A DNA stretch of 60,685 nt from the NCBI GenBank assembly GCA_016929235.1, contig JAFGJD010000005.1, positions 156,168 to 216,852 on the forward strand, written 5' to 3'. Positions 17,124 to 26,013 of the stretch are shown here, piece by piece. The notes below the pieces were generated by a model. That model was given only the letters and a program-made list of their open reading frames with translations. It made no database searches and was not told where the DNA came from. The position numbers and the translations under genes are program-made. The DNA comes from Candidatus Babeliales bacterium (GTDB lineage Bacteria > Babelota > Babeliae > Babelales > JABCYS01). The first letter of the stretch is position 1; every line of letters starts with the position of its first letter.

Positions 17124-18458
17124 ATGGCAGCATCTGATAAGCGCTCCAGCGCGACATTAGACAAAATCACTGCTCTGTGCAAACGCAGGGGATTCGTATA
17201 TCAGTCGGCTGACATTTACGGGGGTCTGAACGGTGTCTACGATTTTGGGCCTCTCGGCACCTTACTTAAACAAAATATAAAACAAGCATGGACAGCATCA
17301 CTATTCAAAATAAGTGATGCAATCGTGTTACTCGATGGCGCAATTCTTGCGCCACATGCTGTGTGGGAAGCATCCGGCCATACAGAAAGTTTTCACGATC
17401 CTATGGTAGACTGCCTCAATTGCAAAAAAAGATTTCGCGCTGATGATATCGATCTTGATAAAGCATGCCCTTCATGCGGCATTAAAAAATGGACCGATAT
17501 TCGCCAGTTCCACATGATGTTCAAAACCAACTTGGGTGCACTTGCAGATCAAGCATCTGTCGCATACCTACGCCCAGAAACAGCACAAGCTATTTTCATT
17601 AATTTTAAGAATGTTCTTTCGACATCACGTGTAAAAGTTCCGTTTGGCATTGCACAAATTGGCAAAGCATTCCGTAACGAAATCACACCAAAACAGTTTT
17701 TATTCCGTATGCGTGAATTTGAACAAATGGAACTTGAATGGTTCTGCAAACCAAGTGACGCACAGAAGTTCTTCGACTTTTGGATCTCTGCGCGTGAAGC
17801 ATTTTATCAAACAATTGGTATAAAAAAACAAAATCTACGTGTGCGTAGTCACGAAAAAGAAGAACTATCTCACTACTCAACTAATACATCTGACATCGAA
17901 TATCATTTTCCATTTGGCTGGAAAGAACTTGAAGGCATCGCCTATCGAGGCAACTATGATCTCTCACAACACATGAAACACTCAGGAAAAGACCTTTCAA
18001 TCTATGATGATGCAACCAAAGAATCATATGTACCACATGTCGTCGAATGTTCTGTTGGTGTCGATCGACTCTTTCTCACTGCACTCTTTGACGCGTACAA
18101 TGAAGAAACAATCGACGGAGAACAGCGCATTGTTTTGCGTCTGCATCCATCGCTTGCACCGTACAAGGCAGCATTTTTTCCCCTCACAAAAAAACAATCA
18201 GAACCTATGTATACACTGTATAAAAATATTAAAGATGCAGAAATCCCTGTGCAGTTTGATGACTCTGGCTCAATCGGCAAACGCTATAGACGCCAGGACG
18301 AAATTGGAACACCAGTATGCTTCACGTATGATTTTGATTCTGAAATAGATCAATCAGTCACCGTACGTCATCGCGATAGCATGAAACAAGAACGCATCCC
18401 TCTGGACAAAGTGCTTGAGTATATGAAAAATCTTGAAAACATATTCACACAACAATAG
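17124..18458 (+). CDS. glyQS: Glycyl-tRNA synthetase, alpha2 type
   Basis: The 444-residue class II synthetase charges tRNA-Gly. It is the single-chain (eukaryote/archaea-like) dimeric form, not the split GlyQ/GlyS form. Visible are RGFVYQSADIYGGLNGVYDFGP, a zinc-like CLNCKKRF...CPSCG insertion (~98-125), motif 2 around FGIAQIGKAFRNEITPKQFLFR (shown partly), and motif 3 ECSVGVDRLFLTALFDAY. The C-terminal anticodon-binding domain ends with the Asp/Gly block DDSGSIGKRYRRQDEIGTP. It is followed by yqaA-like and kup genes with short gaps, probably one operon. Confidence 0.96.
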   Translation: MAASDKRSSATLDKITALCKRRGFVYQSADIYGGLNGVYDFGPLGTLLKQNIKQAWTASLFKISDAIVLLDGAILAPHAVWEASGHTESFHDPMVDCLNCKKRFRADDIDLDKACPSCGIKKWTDIRQFHMMFKTNLGALADQASVAYLRPETAQAIFINFKNVLSTSRVKVPFGIAQIGKAFRNEITPKQFLFRMREFEQMELEWFCKPSDAQKFFDFWISAREAFYQTIGIKKQNLRVRSHEKEELSHYSTNTSDIEYHFPFGWKELEGIAYRGNYDLSQHMKHSGKDLSIYDDATKESYVPHVVECSVGVDRLFLTALFDAYNEETIDGEQRIVLRLHPSLAPYKAAFFPLTKKQSEPMYTLYKNIKDAEIPVQFDDSGSIGKRYRRQDEIGTPVCFTYDFDSEIDQSVTVRHRDSMKQERIPLDKVLEYMKNLENIFTQQ

Positions 18459-18469
18459 GTCAATACGAC

Positions 18470-19039
18470 ATGTTGAAACGAATCTATGATTGGATGGGAA
18501 GCAAGGTTCACTCAAAACATGCGGATGCTTTTTTGGCGACAATGTTTTTTATCGAAGCGATCTTCATGCTACCCGTCGATCCACTCTTGATCTTGTACTG
18601 TCTTGAAAATAAGCGAAAAGTATTTTATTACGCAGCACTAGCCACTATATCATCTGTTCTTGGCGGCATTGCTGCGTACACCATTGGCTTCGCTGTTTGG
18701 GAAGCAATTGGCCAACGAATTGTTGACGCATTTATTTCGCAAGACACGTTCAACTATCTGTGCACACAATACAAAACCTATGAATCAGCAGCAGTCCTAC
18801 TAGCATCGTTTACACCCATTCCCTACAAGGCAGTAACACTTACGGCTGGTTTTTGCAAACTTTCATTAATGCCATTTATTTTCTTTTCATGCATTGGACG
18901 CGGCGCGCGGTTTTTCCTTGTGGCAACCGTTCTTCATTTCTGGGGGCCGCAGGTCAAGGCGTATATTGACCGTTGGTTTAATATCCTTGTACTCTTATTT
19001 TTGGTCATACTTATATTCGGCATCTTGGCCTTTCGGTAA
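18470..19039 (+). CDS. YqaA-like VTT/DedA-superfamily membrane protein
   Basis: This 189-residue protein has about five hydrophobic segments and the family-typical block ASFTPIPYKAVTLTAG, as in YqaA/DedA proteins, where an Arg or Lys near a re-entrant Pro-rich loop is important for lipid scrambling or undecaprenyl-phosphate recycling. Here the loop carries Lys rather than Arg. It lies 11 nt after glyQS and 23 nt before kup, which suggests co-transcription. Confidence 0.82.
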   Translation: MLKRIYDWMGSKVHSKHADAFLATMFFIEAIFMLPVDPLLILYCLENKRKVFYYAALATISSVLGGIAAYTIGFAVWEAIGQRIVDAFISQDTFNYLCTQYKTYESAAVLLASFTPIPYKAVTLTAGFCKLSLMPFIFFSCIGRGARFFLVATVLHFWGPQVKAYIDRWFNILVLLFLVILIFGILAFR

Positions 19040-19062
19040 TACCGTAAAAAAGGGGATCTGTT

Positions 19063-20889
19063 GTGAGTAGATCTTTATCTCTTATGGAACCGTTGAGTAG
19101 AATTATCAAAGCAATCGGTATTGTATTTGGTGATATTGGAACCAGTCCCATTTATACATTGAGCATTGTATTCGCCCTGATCGCACCAACCCGCGCAAAC
19201 ATCATGGGCGTTCTGTCGTTAATTATTTGGACATTGATTCTTTTGGTTACCGTGCAATATATATGGCTCGCTATGAGCCTCAGTCAAAAAGGCGAAGGTG
19301 GAACTATTGTTCTACGCAAGGTTCTCAAACCGCTACTTAACACCGCCAGCGCAAAATCATTTGTAACCATTCTTTCATTCATCGGCATTTCATTCTTGAT
19401 AGGTGATGGCGTAATTACACCCGCCATCAGCATCTTGAGTGCCGTAGAAGGCGTTAAATTAATTCCCGGCATGTTCGCTGTACAGCAAAACCTTCTCGTT
19501 TTGCTTGCCTGCCTTATTGCAATCGGACTGTTCTCATTTCAAAAACAAGGGGCTGAAATAGTCTCAGGAGCATTCGGACCCATTATGGTGCTGTGGTTTC
19601 TTATCCTGGGAGGCTCAGGTCTGTATTGGCTTGCACATGATCCTTCATTTTTAAGCGCATTCAATCCACTACATATCCCACAGTTCATGTACCATAATGG
19701 ATTCGTAGGATTTCTTGTACTTGCACGCGTTATCTTATGCGCAACTGGCGGTGAAGCCTTGTATGCCGGTATCGGCAACTTGGGCCGCAGGCCAATTATT
19801 AATGGATGGTATTTTGCATTCGTTATGCTGCTTCTACACTATTTGGGACAAGGCGTATTCATCATGAACTATCCTGGAAGCGTAGGCAGTATTTTTTACC
19901 AAATGATGTTTACCCAAATGCCACGGCTCTATATTCCATTCGTACTGCTTAGCGTTATCGCAACCGTAATTGCATCACAAGCCATGATCAGCGGTATTTC
20001 CGCTACAGTATATCAAGGAATAATGACAAATATTCTTCCTAGATTACGCGTTGAATACACATCACGTCGTCTCAGCAAACAAATCTACATTCCGGCTATT
20101 AACTGGTCGCTTATGATCATGGTTCTCATTGTGATTCTGCAATTTAAAAGCGCCTACCATATAGCTAATGCCTACGGCCTTGCCGCATTATGTACTATGA
20201 CTATAACCAGCGTCATGATGACCATGATCTTTTATCTTAGGAAAGAATATGTCATGGCCATTATCGCCAATATCATTGTTGGTATCGACATCACATACTT
20301 GGCAGCAAGCACATCAAAGGTCCCCTATGGGGGATACTTACCTATTTTCATTGCAAGTATTCCACTTTCTCTGATCCTGATTTATACAGGAGGCAAACGT
20401 CGCTTATTGAGAGCCGCACGGCCACGTGCATTGCCACAGTTTATTGAAGAATATGAGCAAGCCCGTAAGACCACAAATTGTATCGATGGAACTGCCCTCT
20501 TTTTCTCGCGCCGGGTTAAAATGATCCCTGACTATATTTCATATACCATGTTCAATAATGACATCATGTATGAAGAAAACATCATTCTCTCTGTTATCAC
20601 ACAAAACAAACCATTTGGAGTCGCCGCTGAGTTCGGAGAAAAGCTTGCTGAAGGCCTCTTTTTATTTGAAATCCGTGTCGGATACATGGAAGCCTTGAAT
20701 ATAAAAAAAGTCATCAAAAATGCTAAGATTGATCCTAAAGTAATTTTCTACGGTATGGAAGAAATTGAATCCAAAAATCTGATTTGGAAGATCTTTGCAT
20801 TCATAAAATCAATCACCCCATCATTTGTCCAATTCTATAAACTACCGACTGATCAACTCCACGGGGTTGTTCGCCGCGTTGAGATATAA
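19063..20889 (+). CDS. kup: KUP-family potassium transporter
   Basis: The 608-residue protein matches the Kup/HAK/KT family: about 12 membrane helices (~15-440) and a cytosolic C-terminal domain (~460-608). Diagnostic segments are GIVFGDIGTSPIYTLS near the start, IGDGVITPAISILSAVEG, and YFAFVMLLLHYLGQG. It imports K+ with protons across the inner membrane. The start is GTG with an AGGGGA ribosome site. A strong GC hairpin follows the stop. Confidence 0.95.
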   Translation: MSRSLSLMEPLSRIIKAIGIVFGDIGTSPIYTLSIVFALIAPTRANIMGVLSLIIWTLILLVTVQYIWLAMSLSQKGEGGTIVLRKVLKPLLNTASAKSFVTILSFIGISFLIGDGVITPAISILSAVEGVKLIPGMFAVQQNLLVLLACLIAIGLFSFQKQGAEIVSGAFGPIMVLWFLILGGSGLYWLAHDPSFLSAFNPLHIPQFMYHNGFVGFLVLARVILCATGGEALYAGIGNLGRRPIINGWYFAFVMLLLHYLGQGVFIMNYPGSVGSIFYQMMFTQMPRLYIPFVLLSVIATVIASQAMISGISATVYQGIMTNILPRLRVEYTSRRLSKQIYIPAINWSLMIMVLIVILQFKSAYHIANAYGLAALCTMTITSVMMTMIFYLRKEYVMAIIANIIVGIDITYLAASTSKVPYGGYLPIFIASIPLSLILIYTGGKRRLLRAARPRALPQFIEEYEQARKTTNCIDGTALFFSRRVKMIPDYISYTMFNNDIMYEENIILSVITQNKPFGVAAEFGEKLAEGLFLFEIRVGYMEALNIKKVIKNAKIDPKVIFYGMEEIESKNLIWKIFAFIKSITPSFVQFYKLPTDQLHGVVRRVEI

Positions 20890-20895
20890 CAAAAA

Positions 20896-20917
20896 CGGCT
20901 CCGGATTTCCGGAGCCG
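20896..20917. terminator. Bidirectional intrinsic terminator between kup and rplU
   Basis: The arms CGGCTCCGGA and TCCGGAGCCG are perfect 10-mers with a 2-nt core loop. Five T residues follow on the minus strand, so it best fits rplU termination and also serves convergent kup. Confidence 0.85.
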
Positions 20918-20937
20918 CCTCTTGCTTGTTCAGATTC

Positions 20938-21267
20938 TTATATGGATTCAATCCTTACAACCGTACCAGGCTGACGATGGCCTTGTTTGACCCGTGACTT
21001 TTTACGGCGTTTGAACTTATATGCGATGACCTTAGGGCCCTTGATATGTTTGACAATAGAGGCCTTTACAGGGGTTCCGACGTATGGTTGGCCAATTTCT
21101 ACTTGGCCTTCACCAGTCTTACGAAGGAGAACTTCCGTAAATTCAACTGGGGTTCCCGCTTCACCTTCGAGCAACTCAACAGCAATGGTTTTGCCTGGAA
21201 TCGCTTGGTACTGCTTCCCACCAGTTTGAATAATGGCATATGTCTGAGCTACTGCTTGTGCATCCAT
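20938..21267 (-). CDS. rplU: 50S ribosomal protein L21
   Basis: The 109-residue product has the L21 core YAIIQTGGKQYQ and the C-terminal RNA-binding signature KFKRRKKSRVKQGHRQP. A seven-residue N-terminal extension precedes the usual start. rplU is normally followed by rpmA (L27); here a terminator follows directly and rpmA is not in the window. AGGA lies about 9 nt before the ATG. Confidence 0.97.
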   Translation of the reverse strand: MDAQAVAQTYAIIQTGGKQYQAIPGKTIAVELLEGEAGTPVEFTEVLLRKTGEGQVEIGQPYVGTPVKASIVKHIKGPKVIAYKFKRRKKSRVKQGHRQPGTVVRIESI

Positions 21268-21319
21268 GCGAGCAATCCTTTATGGGAGACTTTTCGATTA
21301 GAACTACTGAATAATAAGG

Positions 21320-21347
21320 AGTATACCAGAACCAAGCGTTTGCTCAA
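21320..21347 (-). promoter_or_regulatory. Predicted sigma70-like promoter for rplU
   Basis: TTGAGC and TATACT are separated by 16 nt on the minus strand, about 50 nt before the rplU start. Confidence 0.55.
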
Positions 21348-21368
21348 GAATACCCCAATGAGTAATCC

Positions 21369-21398
21369 TTGACTTTCCCAAAACCCCCTGCATAGACT
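21369..21398 (+). promoter_or_regulatory. Predicted promoter for the 303-aa exported protein
   Basis: TTGACT and TAGACT are 18 nt apart, about 37 nt upstream of the ATG at 21435, back to back with the rplU promoter. Confidence 0.5.
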
Positions 21399-21434
21399 CC
21401 TCATGGAATCTAACCCCCATTTAGGAGAAGATCT

Positions 21435-22346
21435 ATGAAACGAGTTATCTTTGTCCTGCTGGCATCTATGTCCGTAGCTATGGCAAAAAATGTAGTAAAT
21501 GTGCCACTCATGATAGAACCTCAACAACATGTTAATGATGCAGTTAAGGACATCATGGATGAAGTTACCAAGGAAAGAGAAAAACTCGGGACACAAGGAT
21601 CACTATCACTATCAAACAACCTTGCCGCACTCTTCAAGGGCATCTCACAGGATGTTATTCCAGAAATTAAAGCACTCCAGAACGACATGTCTCCGACTGA
21701 AGCCCGTAACATAGATGTCACCACACAAAGTAAGATCGAGAAGGCTATCCAGTCAATCTGCAAGAAAAATACCGTCCTTGAACAACAAGAATCTCGTATC
21801 GAGATGATGGCCAATAGATACCATCAAATCCGACTCGATGAGATACTTGGTGAAACACGGGAAGTCGAAACCTCATATGATACTATTTTTTATGGGGATA
21901 AACTTAAAAACCCTATCAATGATGAAAGCGCCTCAATAGCAGACATTCTTAACGAAGTACTTTCTGAGATGTGGCGATTATCAGCACAGGAAAATGAACA
22001 TTTTTTTGCGCAAATAACCACGAACGTGCAAGCTGGATACTGTCCAGGAGGAAAACGGGTAAAACGCCAAGCCAGAAATTACTGTCCCGGCGAAGCACAA
22101 CCACCTAAGGATGAACAAAAACGTATTAACAAATGGATCGATAAAATGAATTTCAATCAATGGGGTGACTGCAAGGGGACCATGTACACCGGAGGCTCTG
22201 CATCATTTGATGAAAGAACTGGGTGCTACCATACCCAATATTCGATCCTCATCAAGAAATATCCCGACAAGCCGTGGAACCAACCAGAAAATACATGGAC
22301 AGCATGGAAAACCACTTGGGGAACAAATCATAGAACGTGCAATTAA
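21435..22346 (+). CDS. Secreted protein with Cys/Trp-rich C-terminal domain, unknown (303 aa)
   Basis: A signal peptide (~1-17, cleavage after AMA) is followed by a helical region (~25-190) and a distinct C-terminal domain (~195-303) with six or so Cys and many aromatic residues, for example YCPGGKRVKRQARNYCPGE and GDCKGTMYTGG. The paired Cys suggest disulfides and so a periplasmic or extracellular location. I recognise no family. It is a single-gene unit with its own promoter, an AGGAGAAG ribosome site and a strong terminator. Confidence 0.7.
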   Translation: MKRVIFVLLASMSVAMAKNVVNVPLMIEPQQHVNDAVKDIMDEVTKEREKLGTQGSLSLSNNLAALFKGISQDVIPEIKALQNDMSPTEARNIDVTTQSKIEKAIQSICKKNTVLEQQESRIEMMANRYHQIRLDEILGETREVETSYDTIFYGDKLKNPINDESASIADILNEVLSEMWRLSAQENEHFFAQITTNVQAGYCPGGKRVKRQARNYCPGEAQPPKDEQKRINKWIDKMNFNQWGDCKGTMYTGGSASFDERTGCYHTQYSILIKKYPDKPWNQPENTWTAWKTTWGTNHRTCN

Positions 22347-22368
22347 AAACACGTTATATGCTCTTTAG

Positions 22369-22407
22369 ATAGACGTAGAGTCCATATGTGACTCTGCGTC
22401 TATTTTT
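22369..22407 (+). terminator. Intrinsic terminator
   Basis: The arms ATAGACGTAGAGTC (22369-22382) and GACTCTGCGTCTAT (22390-22403) pair over 14 positions with one T-G wobble and a 7-nt loop, followed by TTTTA. It ends the 303-aa gene and faces the regulator gene. Confidence 0.85.
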
Positions 22408-22411
22408 ATAC

Positions 22412-25150
22412 TCAATGAAGCTGATAAACCTTACAGCGACGGCTCACCGACGAACGATTAACACCTATAAATTCAGCAATTTTATTTTGATTTTTGAACG
22501 TATCCCACAACAACTGCATCACGTGTTGATTCTTGAGGGCTTGCTTTCCAAGACGCGCAGCTGCTTGTAATTGTTCTTTATCAGGCATACTTGCATTGTC
22601 GAAAGCTACCTCAAACAAACCCGTCCTTTTTCTTGATTTAGCATGTATATATTCTTGAACCGTCTTTCGCAACTGCACAAACCCTATTGGTTTTTCAGCT
22701 ATGAACCTAATTTTTTCAGCTTCATTGAGAACTACCGATCGCTTATATGGCAACGCATGGGCTTCTTGCTGAATATATGCATCCATAATACTACTAAGCA
22801 CCGCGTGCTCTAACGAAAGAGGATCAGGGATATAAACTTGAGCACCCTTCAGTTCCTCATAGAGTGTCTTCGAGAAGTAGCCACTCAACACAAGTTTTTC
22901 GATATCTTTATCGGAAGCCACAACAATCTGTGCAAGGCCAATTCGCTTCTGCTCACTTTTATATAAACGATACCAACCATATTTGAGGTACTCAGCAAGC
23001 TGATTTTGCAAAGTCATACTCAATTTATGGACATCATGAATAATGATCGTGCCATCAGATCCCGCTCGCTCTAGAAGTGCCATTCTCGGCTTGCCTACCG
23101 TCACCACAGGATCGAGACCAAAAAGCTCTTCGGCAATCGAAGCCTCATCGCGATCTCCTGGATTTAGATAATACGCACAACCAGCAGAAGAAGCTGTATG
23201 CACAAGATCAGCAAGGACCTTACAATCATCTTGCGCTCCCAAAAGAAACAATGCCCTATGCTCAATCATTTTCCGCATAAAACTAACCTTGAATTTCAGG
23301 AGGGGTAACGAAAACAACGGAATAATCTCATTAAGTCGTTGCCCTGTCTTAGTACCATGAAGATGCAGAAGAGAAAGCCAATCATGACGATCCTGAAACT
23401 GCTCTGATTGAATGAGAACTTTCTGTCCAATTCCCTGCTCACGTAAGGTCAAAACTACTTCTTTGCGACTACTGTCAGGAAATCCAGTGATTTTAATTGA
23501 TTTTCCCTCTCCATTCTCCGCTTCTGCAAATGACATAGTCTTGTAAAGCTCAACAAATTGGACCACCTTTTTGCAGGCCACCGCAAGAGGATGAGCATCC
23601 TGGGTATTCAAGTTAATCGAAACTAACTGCTGTGCATCTGTATTTCCTAAAATGAATTTACCTTCACTATAAAATACTAGCCCTTCTTTTCTTCGCTTCG
23701 TCTCATGAAGCTTTGCCCTGAGGCTTTCATGACAAAACTCGAACCCACGCTCTTGAGCATAAAGAACTTCTTGAAGTTTGCGCTCTTGTACTTCGACTGC
23801 TTCTATACTTCTTGTTTGTAATAGATGTAAAATATTGCCTAAGTAACTTGCAAGGATCAACATCTCATCACGTTCAACATTATTGTAAAATGCCTGGCGA
23901 GGTCGTGCGCCACGCTCAATCACGATATAGGCCATAAGCGTATCATTGTAATAAATAGGTAGAAACACAGCTGCATTCAACGAATCAAGAAACTTTAAAA
24001 ATACTTGGTACAGATCTTCATCGGCATAGATTTGATCAAAGGCTAGCTCATCAGTAATCAAGATCTTTTTCGAAGAGAGATAATTAGATATAGCCTCTTT
24101 TGATTGCACTGCACGCAAAAAATGTTCAACAGTATACTTCATCTGCGATGATGGCTTGAGACGACCCTCCGCTTCATTCAGCGCACCATAAGGTCGCTCA
24201 ATAAAATGAACATATTGCGTGTCGATATCAAAGGCCTCATTCACAAACGTCCGAACAAGAGCCGATAAATCATGTAATGAGGTTATCTTTCCTAGCTGAT
24301 GCAAAAAAACTTTAAACTGATCAACAAAGATTACTTGTACAGGAGCTTCTACATGCTCACGCATATTTAAAAAGCGTAGACCTCGCATACGGCTAATAAC
24401 TACATAAAGAGCGATAACGACAGATAATGAAAGAAGATTATGGAGGGCTGGCATAGTAAAGCCCAATGTTTGCTGCAACATGATAAGCGGAAAAAACATC
24501 GTAGGATACGCACACGCAAATTCAAAAATTCCTGCCGGCAAAATAATGTATTTCAACAAAATACCAAGCTGCTGTTGCAACAAATATGGGATCTTGAGTT
24601 TTTTAAGCTGTGCAAGAAAGGGAAACACTATTAAGAACGTTGTGAAAAGGAAATACCAAATGGATATAACTCGCCAGTAATACACCCAATGTTGGCTCGG
24701 CCCAAAGTGATAAAAATTAAGAAATAAGTCATATACAAAAGGCAAACAAATTAGTGAAGTAACAACAACAATTCCTCTGTGAAGCCTTCGAACCTCAAAC
24801 CTCTTTCCCAGTAAATTTCCAACAAAAAACATCAAAAATACGTTAAGCAAGGAATTAAGGATCCATGCACATTTAACAATAATATCTGAGAACAAATTCA
24901 AGCTATCGGGAAATGGAGAGGACGCAAGATTTCGATATAAAGGCAATATCCATGAAATATCGATAAACATGGAACTTGCTAGGTATAGCATAGCATAGCG
25001 AATAGCCGTTCTAATATGGGTATTTGGCTCTCTGAAAAAAACAATCACTGCAAGTAGAAAAAGTTTCAAGGCCGCGGATGTAACCGCAAGTGCCAGCGCC
25101 ATGTTTTGACTAAAAATAAATGCTTCTAAATAAGAAAAAACAATATTCAT
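22412..25150 (-). CDS. Membrane-bound regulator: multi-TM sensor, GAF-like, degenerate sigma54-activator AAA+, Fis-type HTH
   Basis: About 912 residues. Residues ~10-265 hold about eight hydrophobic helices. A GAF-like domain (~280-470) and a helical linker follow. From about 625 the sequence follows an NtrC-type AAA+ domain: the ELFG block, LLERAGSDGTIIIHDVHKL (usual GGTLFLDEI), LQNQLAEYLKYGWYRLYKSE, QIVVASDKDIEKLVLSGYF and KTLYEELKGAQVYIPDPL. Walker A is lost (LFLLGAQDDCKV), the GAFTGA loop is replaced (DPVVTVGK) and the Walker B Glu is Val. A Fis-like helix-turn-helix closes it (NKIAEFIGVNRSSVSRRCK). It probably cannot hydrolyse ATP or remodel sigma54 polymerase, and more likely acts as a membrane-tethered DNA-binding sensor. 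A GTG start 9 nt upstream is possible. Confidence 0.75.
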   Translation of the reverse strand: MNIVFSYLEAFIFSQNMALALAVTSAALKLFLLAVIVFFREPNTHIRTAIRYAMLYLASSMFIDISWILPLYRNLASSPFPDSLNLFSDIIVKCAWILNSLLNVFLMFFVGNLLGKRFEVRRLHRGIVVVTSLICLPFVYDLFLNFYHFGPSQHWVYYWRVISIWYFLFTTFLIVFPFLAQLKKLKIPYLLQQQLGILLKYIILPAGIFEFACAYPTMFFPLIMLQQTLGFTMPALHNLLSLSVVIALYVVISRMRGLRFLNMREHVEAPVQVIFVDQFKVFLHQLGKITSLHDLSALVRTFVNEAFDIDTQYVHFIERPYGALNEAEGRLKPSSQMKYTVEHFLRAVQSKEAISNYLSSKKILITDELAFDQIYADEDLYQVFLKFLDSLNAAVFLPIYYNDTLMAYIVIERGARPRQAFYNNVERDEMLILASYLGNILHLLQTRSIEAVEVQERKLQEVLYAQERGFEFCHESLRAKLHETKRRKEGLVFYSEGKFILGNTDAQQLVSINLNTQDAHPLAVACKKVVQFVELYKTMSFAEAENGEGKSIKITGFPDSSRKEVVLTLREQGIGQKVLIQSEQFQDRHDWLSLLHLHGTKTGQRLNEIIPLFSLPLLKFKVSFMRKMIEHRALFLLGAQDDCKVLADLVHTASSAGCAYYLNPGDRDEASIAEELFGLDPVVTVGKPRMALLERAGSDGTIIIHDVHKLSMTLQNQLAEYLKYGWYRLYKSEQKRIGLAQIVVASDKDIEKLVLSGYFSKTLYEELKGAQVYIPDPLSLEHAVLSSIMDAYIQQEAHALPYKRSVVLNEAEKIRFIAEKPIGFVQLRKTVQEYIHAKSRKRTGLFEVAFDNASMPDKEQLQAAARLGKQALKNQHVMQLLWDTFKNQNKIAEFIGVNRSSVSRRCKVYQLH

Positions 25151-25176
25151 AATCACCACTCTTGTTTCGGCTGAAG

Positions 25177-25205
25177 TTGTGGTAAACTACCTATGGAAGT
25201 ATTGT
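25177..25205 (+). promoter_or_regulatory. Predicted promoter for the 26-codon ORF
   Basis: TTGTGG and TATTGT are 17 nt apart; the predicted start is about 20 nt before the tiny ORF's ATG. Confidence 0.4.
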
Positions 25206-25231
25206 TGAACCCTATAGCGATGAGGTGTGTC

Positions 25232-25312
25232 ATGAAGTTCCTACAATTCGCAGCTAGTTTGTGTTTTTACGCACTGACCTTCTTTGAGGTCATGCCTCCA
25301 GGCGGCGGGTAA
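25232..25312 (+). CDS. 26-aa hydrophobic micropeptide
   Basis: The ATG at 25232 has GAGG about 8 nt upstream. The peptide starts MKFLQFAASLCFYALTFFE and ends with a Pro-Pro-Gly-Gly-Gly tail. It is a basic start plus a hydrophobic stretch rich in Phe, like a signal peptide, a one-helix membrane peptide or a type I toxin. The PPG end could stall ribosomes. It is followed at once by nested hairpins and a strong terminator, so the whole unit is about 200 nt. No plus-strand gene follows for 1.8 kb, which argues against simple attenuation. Confidence 0.45.
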   Translation: MKFLQFAASLCFYALTFFEVMPPGGG

Positions 25313-25352
25313 CAGTCGCAGTTACGATTACCGACTGTTACATTCGGTAATC
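25311..25352 (+). other. Mutually exclusive RNA hairpins after the micropeptide
   Basis: AACAGTCG (25311-25318, touching the stop codon) can pair with CGACTGTT (25332-25339). Alternatively GATTACCGA (25326-25334) pairs with TCGGTAATC (25344-25352). The two helices compete for 25332-25334, so a ribosome at the stop codon would favour the second. Confidence 0.45.
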
Positions 25353-25362
25353 ATAGCAAGAT

Positions 25363-25408
25363 AAAACCACCTCTGCAAAACCCTTTAATAGGTTTGAGAG
25401 GTGGTTTT
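25363..25408. terminator. Strong terminator, usable from both sides
   Basis: AAAACCACCTCT (25363-25374) pairs perfectly with AGAGGTGGTTTT (25397-25408), extended inward by CAAAACC/GGTTTG with a bulge. T-runs occur on both outer flanks. It ends the micropeptide transcript and the opposing decayed gene. Confidence 0.85.
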
Positions 25409-25410
25409 CT

Positions 25411-25800
25411 TTATAAAAAATAACAAGGCCTCATCTTCGGTTTGTGATTATAGCTATTCTTGATCTCTGCGCCTGCGGCTTTTGACTTTACCAATTCATG
25501 CCATCTGTAAAACAATGTTACGTTTTCTGAACCCTGCTCAGCCGCTTGTTCTGCTAGAAACAGCTTCTGCAAAAAACATTCTCGGCGGCTGGTCACACAC
25601 CCAGACAATCTTCCCTACATCTTATTAAAAAAGTTCGTGATAAGCCCGCAAACATCTAATTCCTTCTCATAATAGGAATCAGGAGCACCTGCTTCGTCGC
25701 ATTTTGAATACCACCCATGAGGTATTTCGCCGCACTCGCTTCTGTAACGCTCACGAATACGACGCCCCGCTCCGGCTGATCGTGTTCATGAAGCAGTTCC
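25411..25800 (-). pseudogene. Decayed gene for a Cys-rich protein (in-frame TAG, frameshift)
   Basis: One minus-strand frame from about 25785 to the stop at 25411 is coding-like, with regularly spaced Cys (around YRSECGEIPHGWYSKCDEAG, then LDVCGL, then SGCVTSRREC), but it is broken by a single TAG at 25617-25615. A TTG with an AGGGAAG ribosome site at 25608 could restart the last 65 codons. Upstream, coding-like sequence continues in another frame (around PERGVVFVSVTEASAAKYL), and further out (to ~25990) hydrophobic signal-like fragments are interrupted by stops. I read this as a secreted-protein gene in decay. The remainder up to 26013 shows no intact gene. Confidence 0.4.
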
Positions 25801-26013
25801 TACTATGATAGATTGTTAGGAAGCCACGCCCCTGAGAGCAACAACAAAAAGATATGAACCTTCCCAACGTCTACCTAAGGAATCCAGCTTATAATGGCAA
25901 CGGTATAAACATATAAGCTGACACTAAAAAAATACATACGGACTTTCACAATAAACCATTTGCCAAAAGCCCCAATTGCATTATCCTGCATTTCATCACA
26001 AAACTATACAAAC

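Noticed and set aside
25232-25408. Amino-acid attenuator for a downstream biosynthetic gene
   Set aside because: No plus-strand gene follows for 1.8 kb; I report the unit as a structured RNA with a micropeptide instead.
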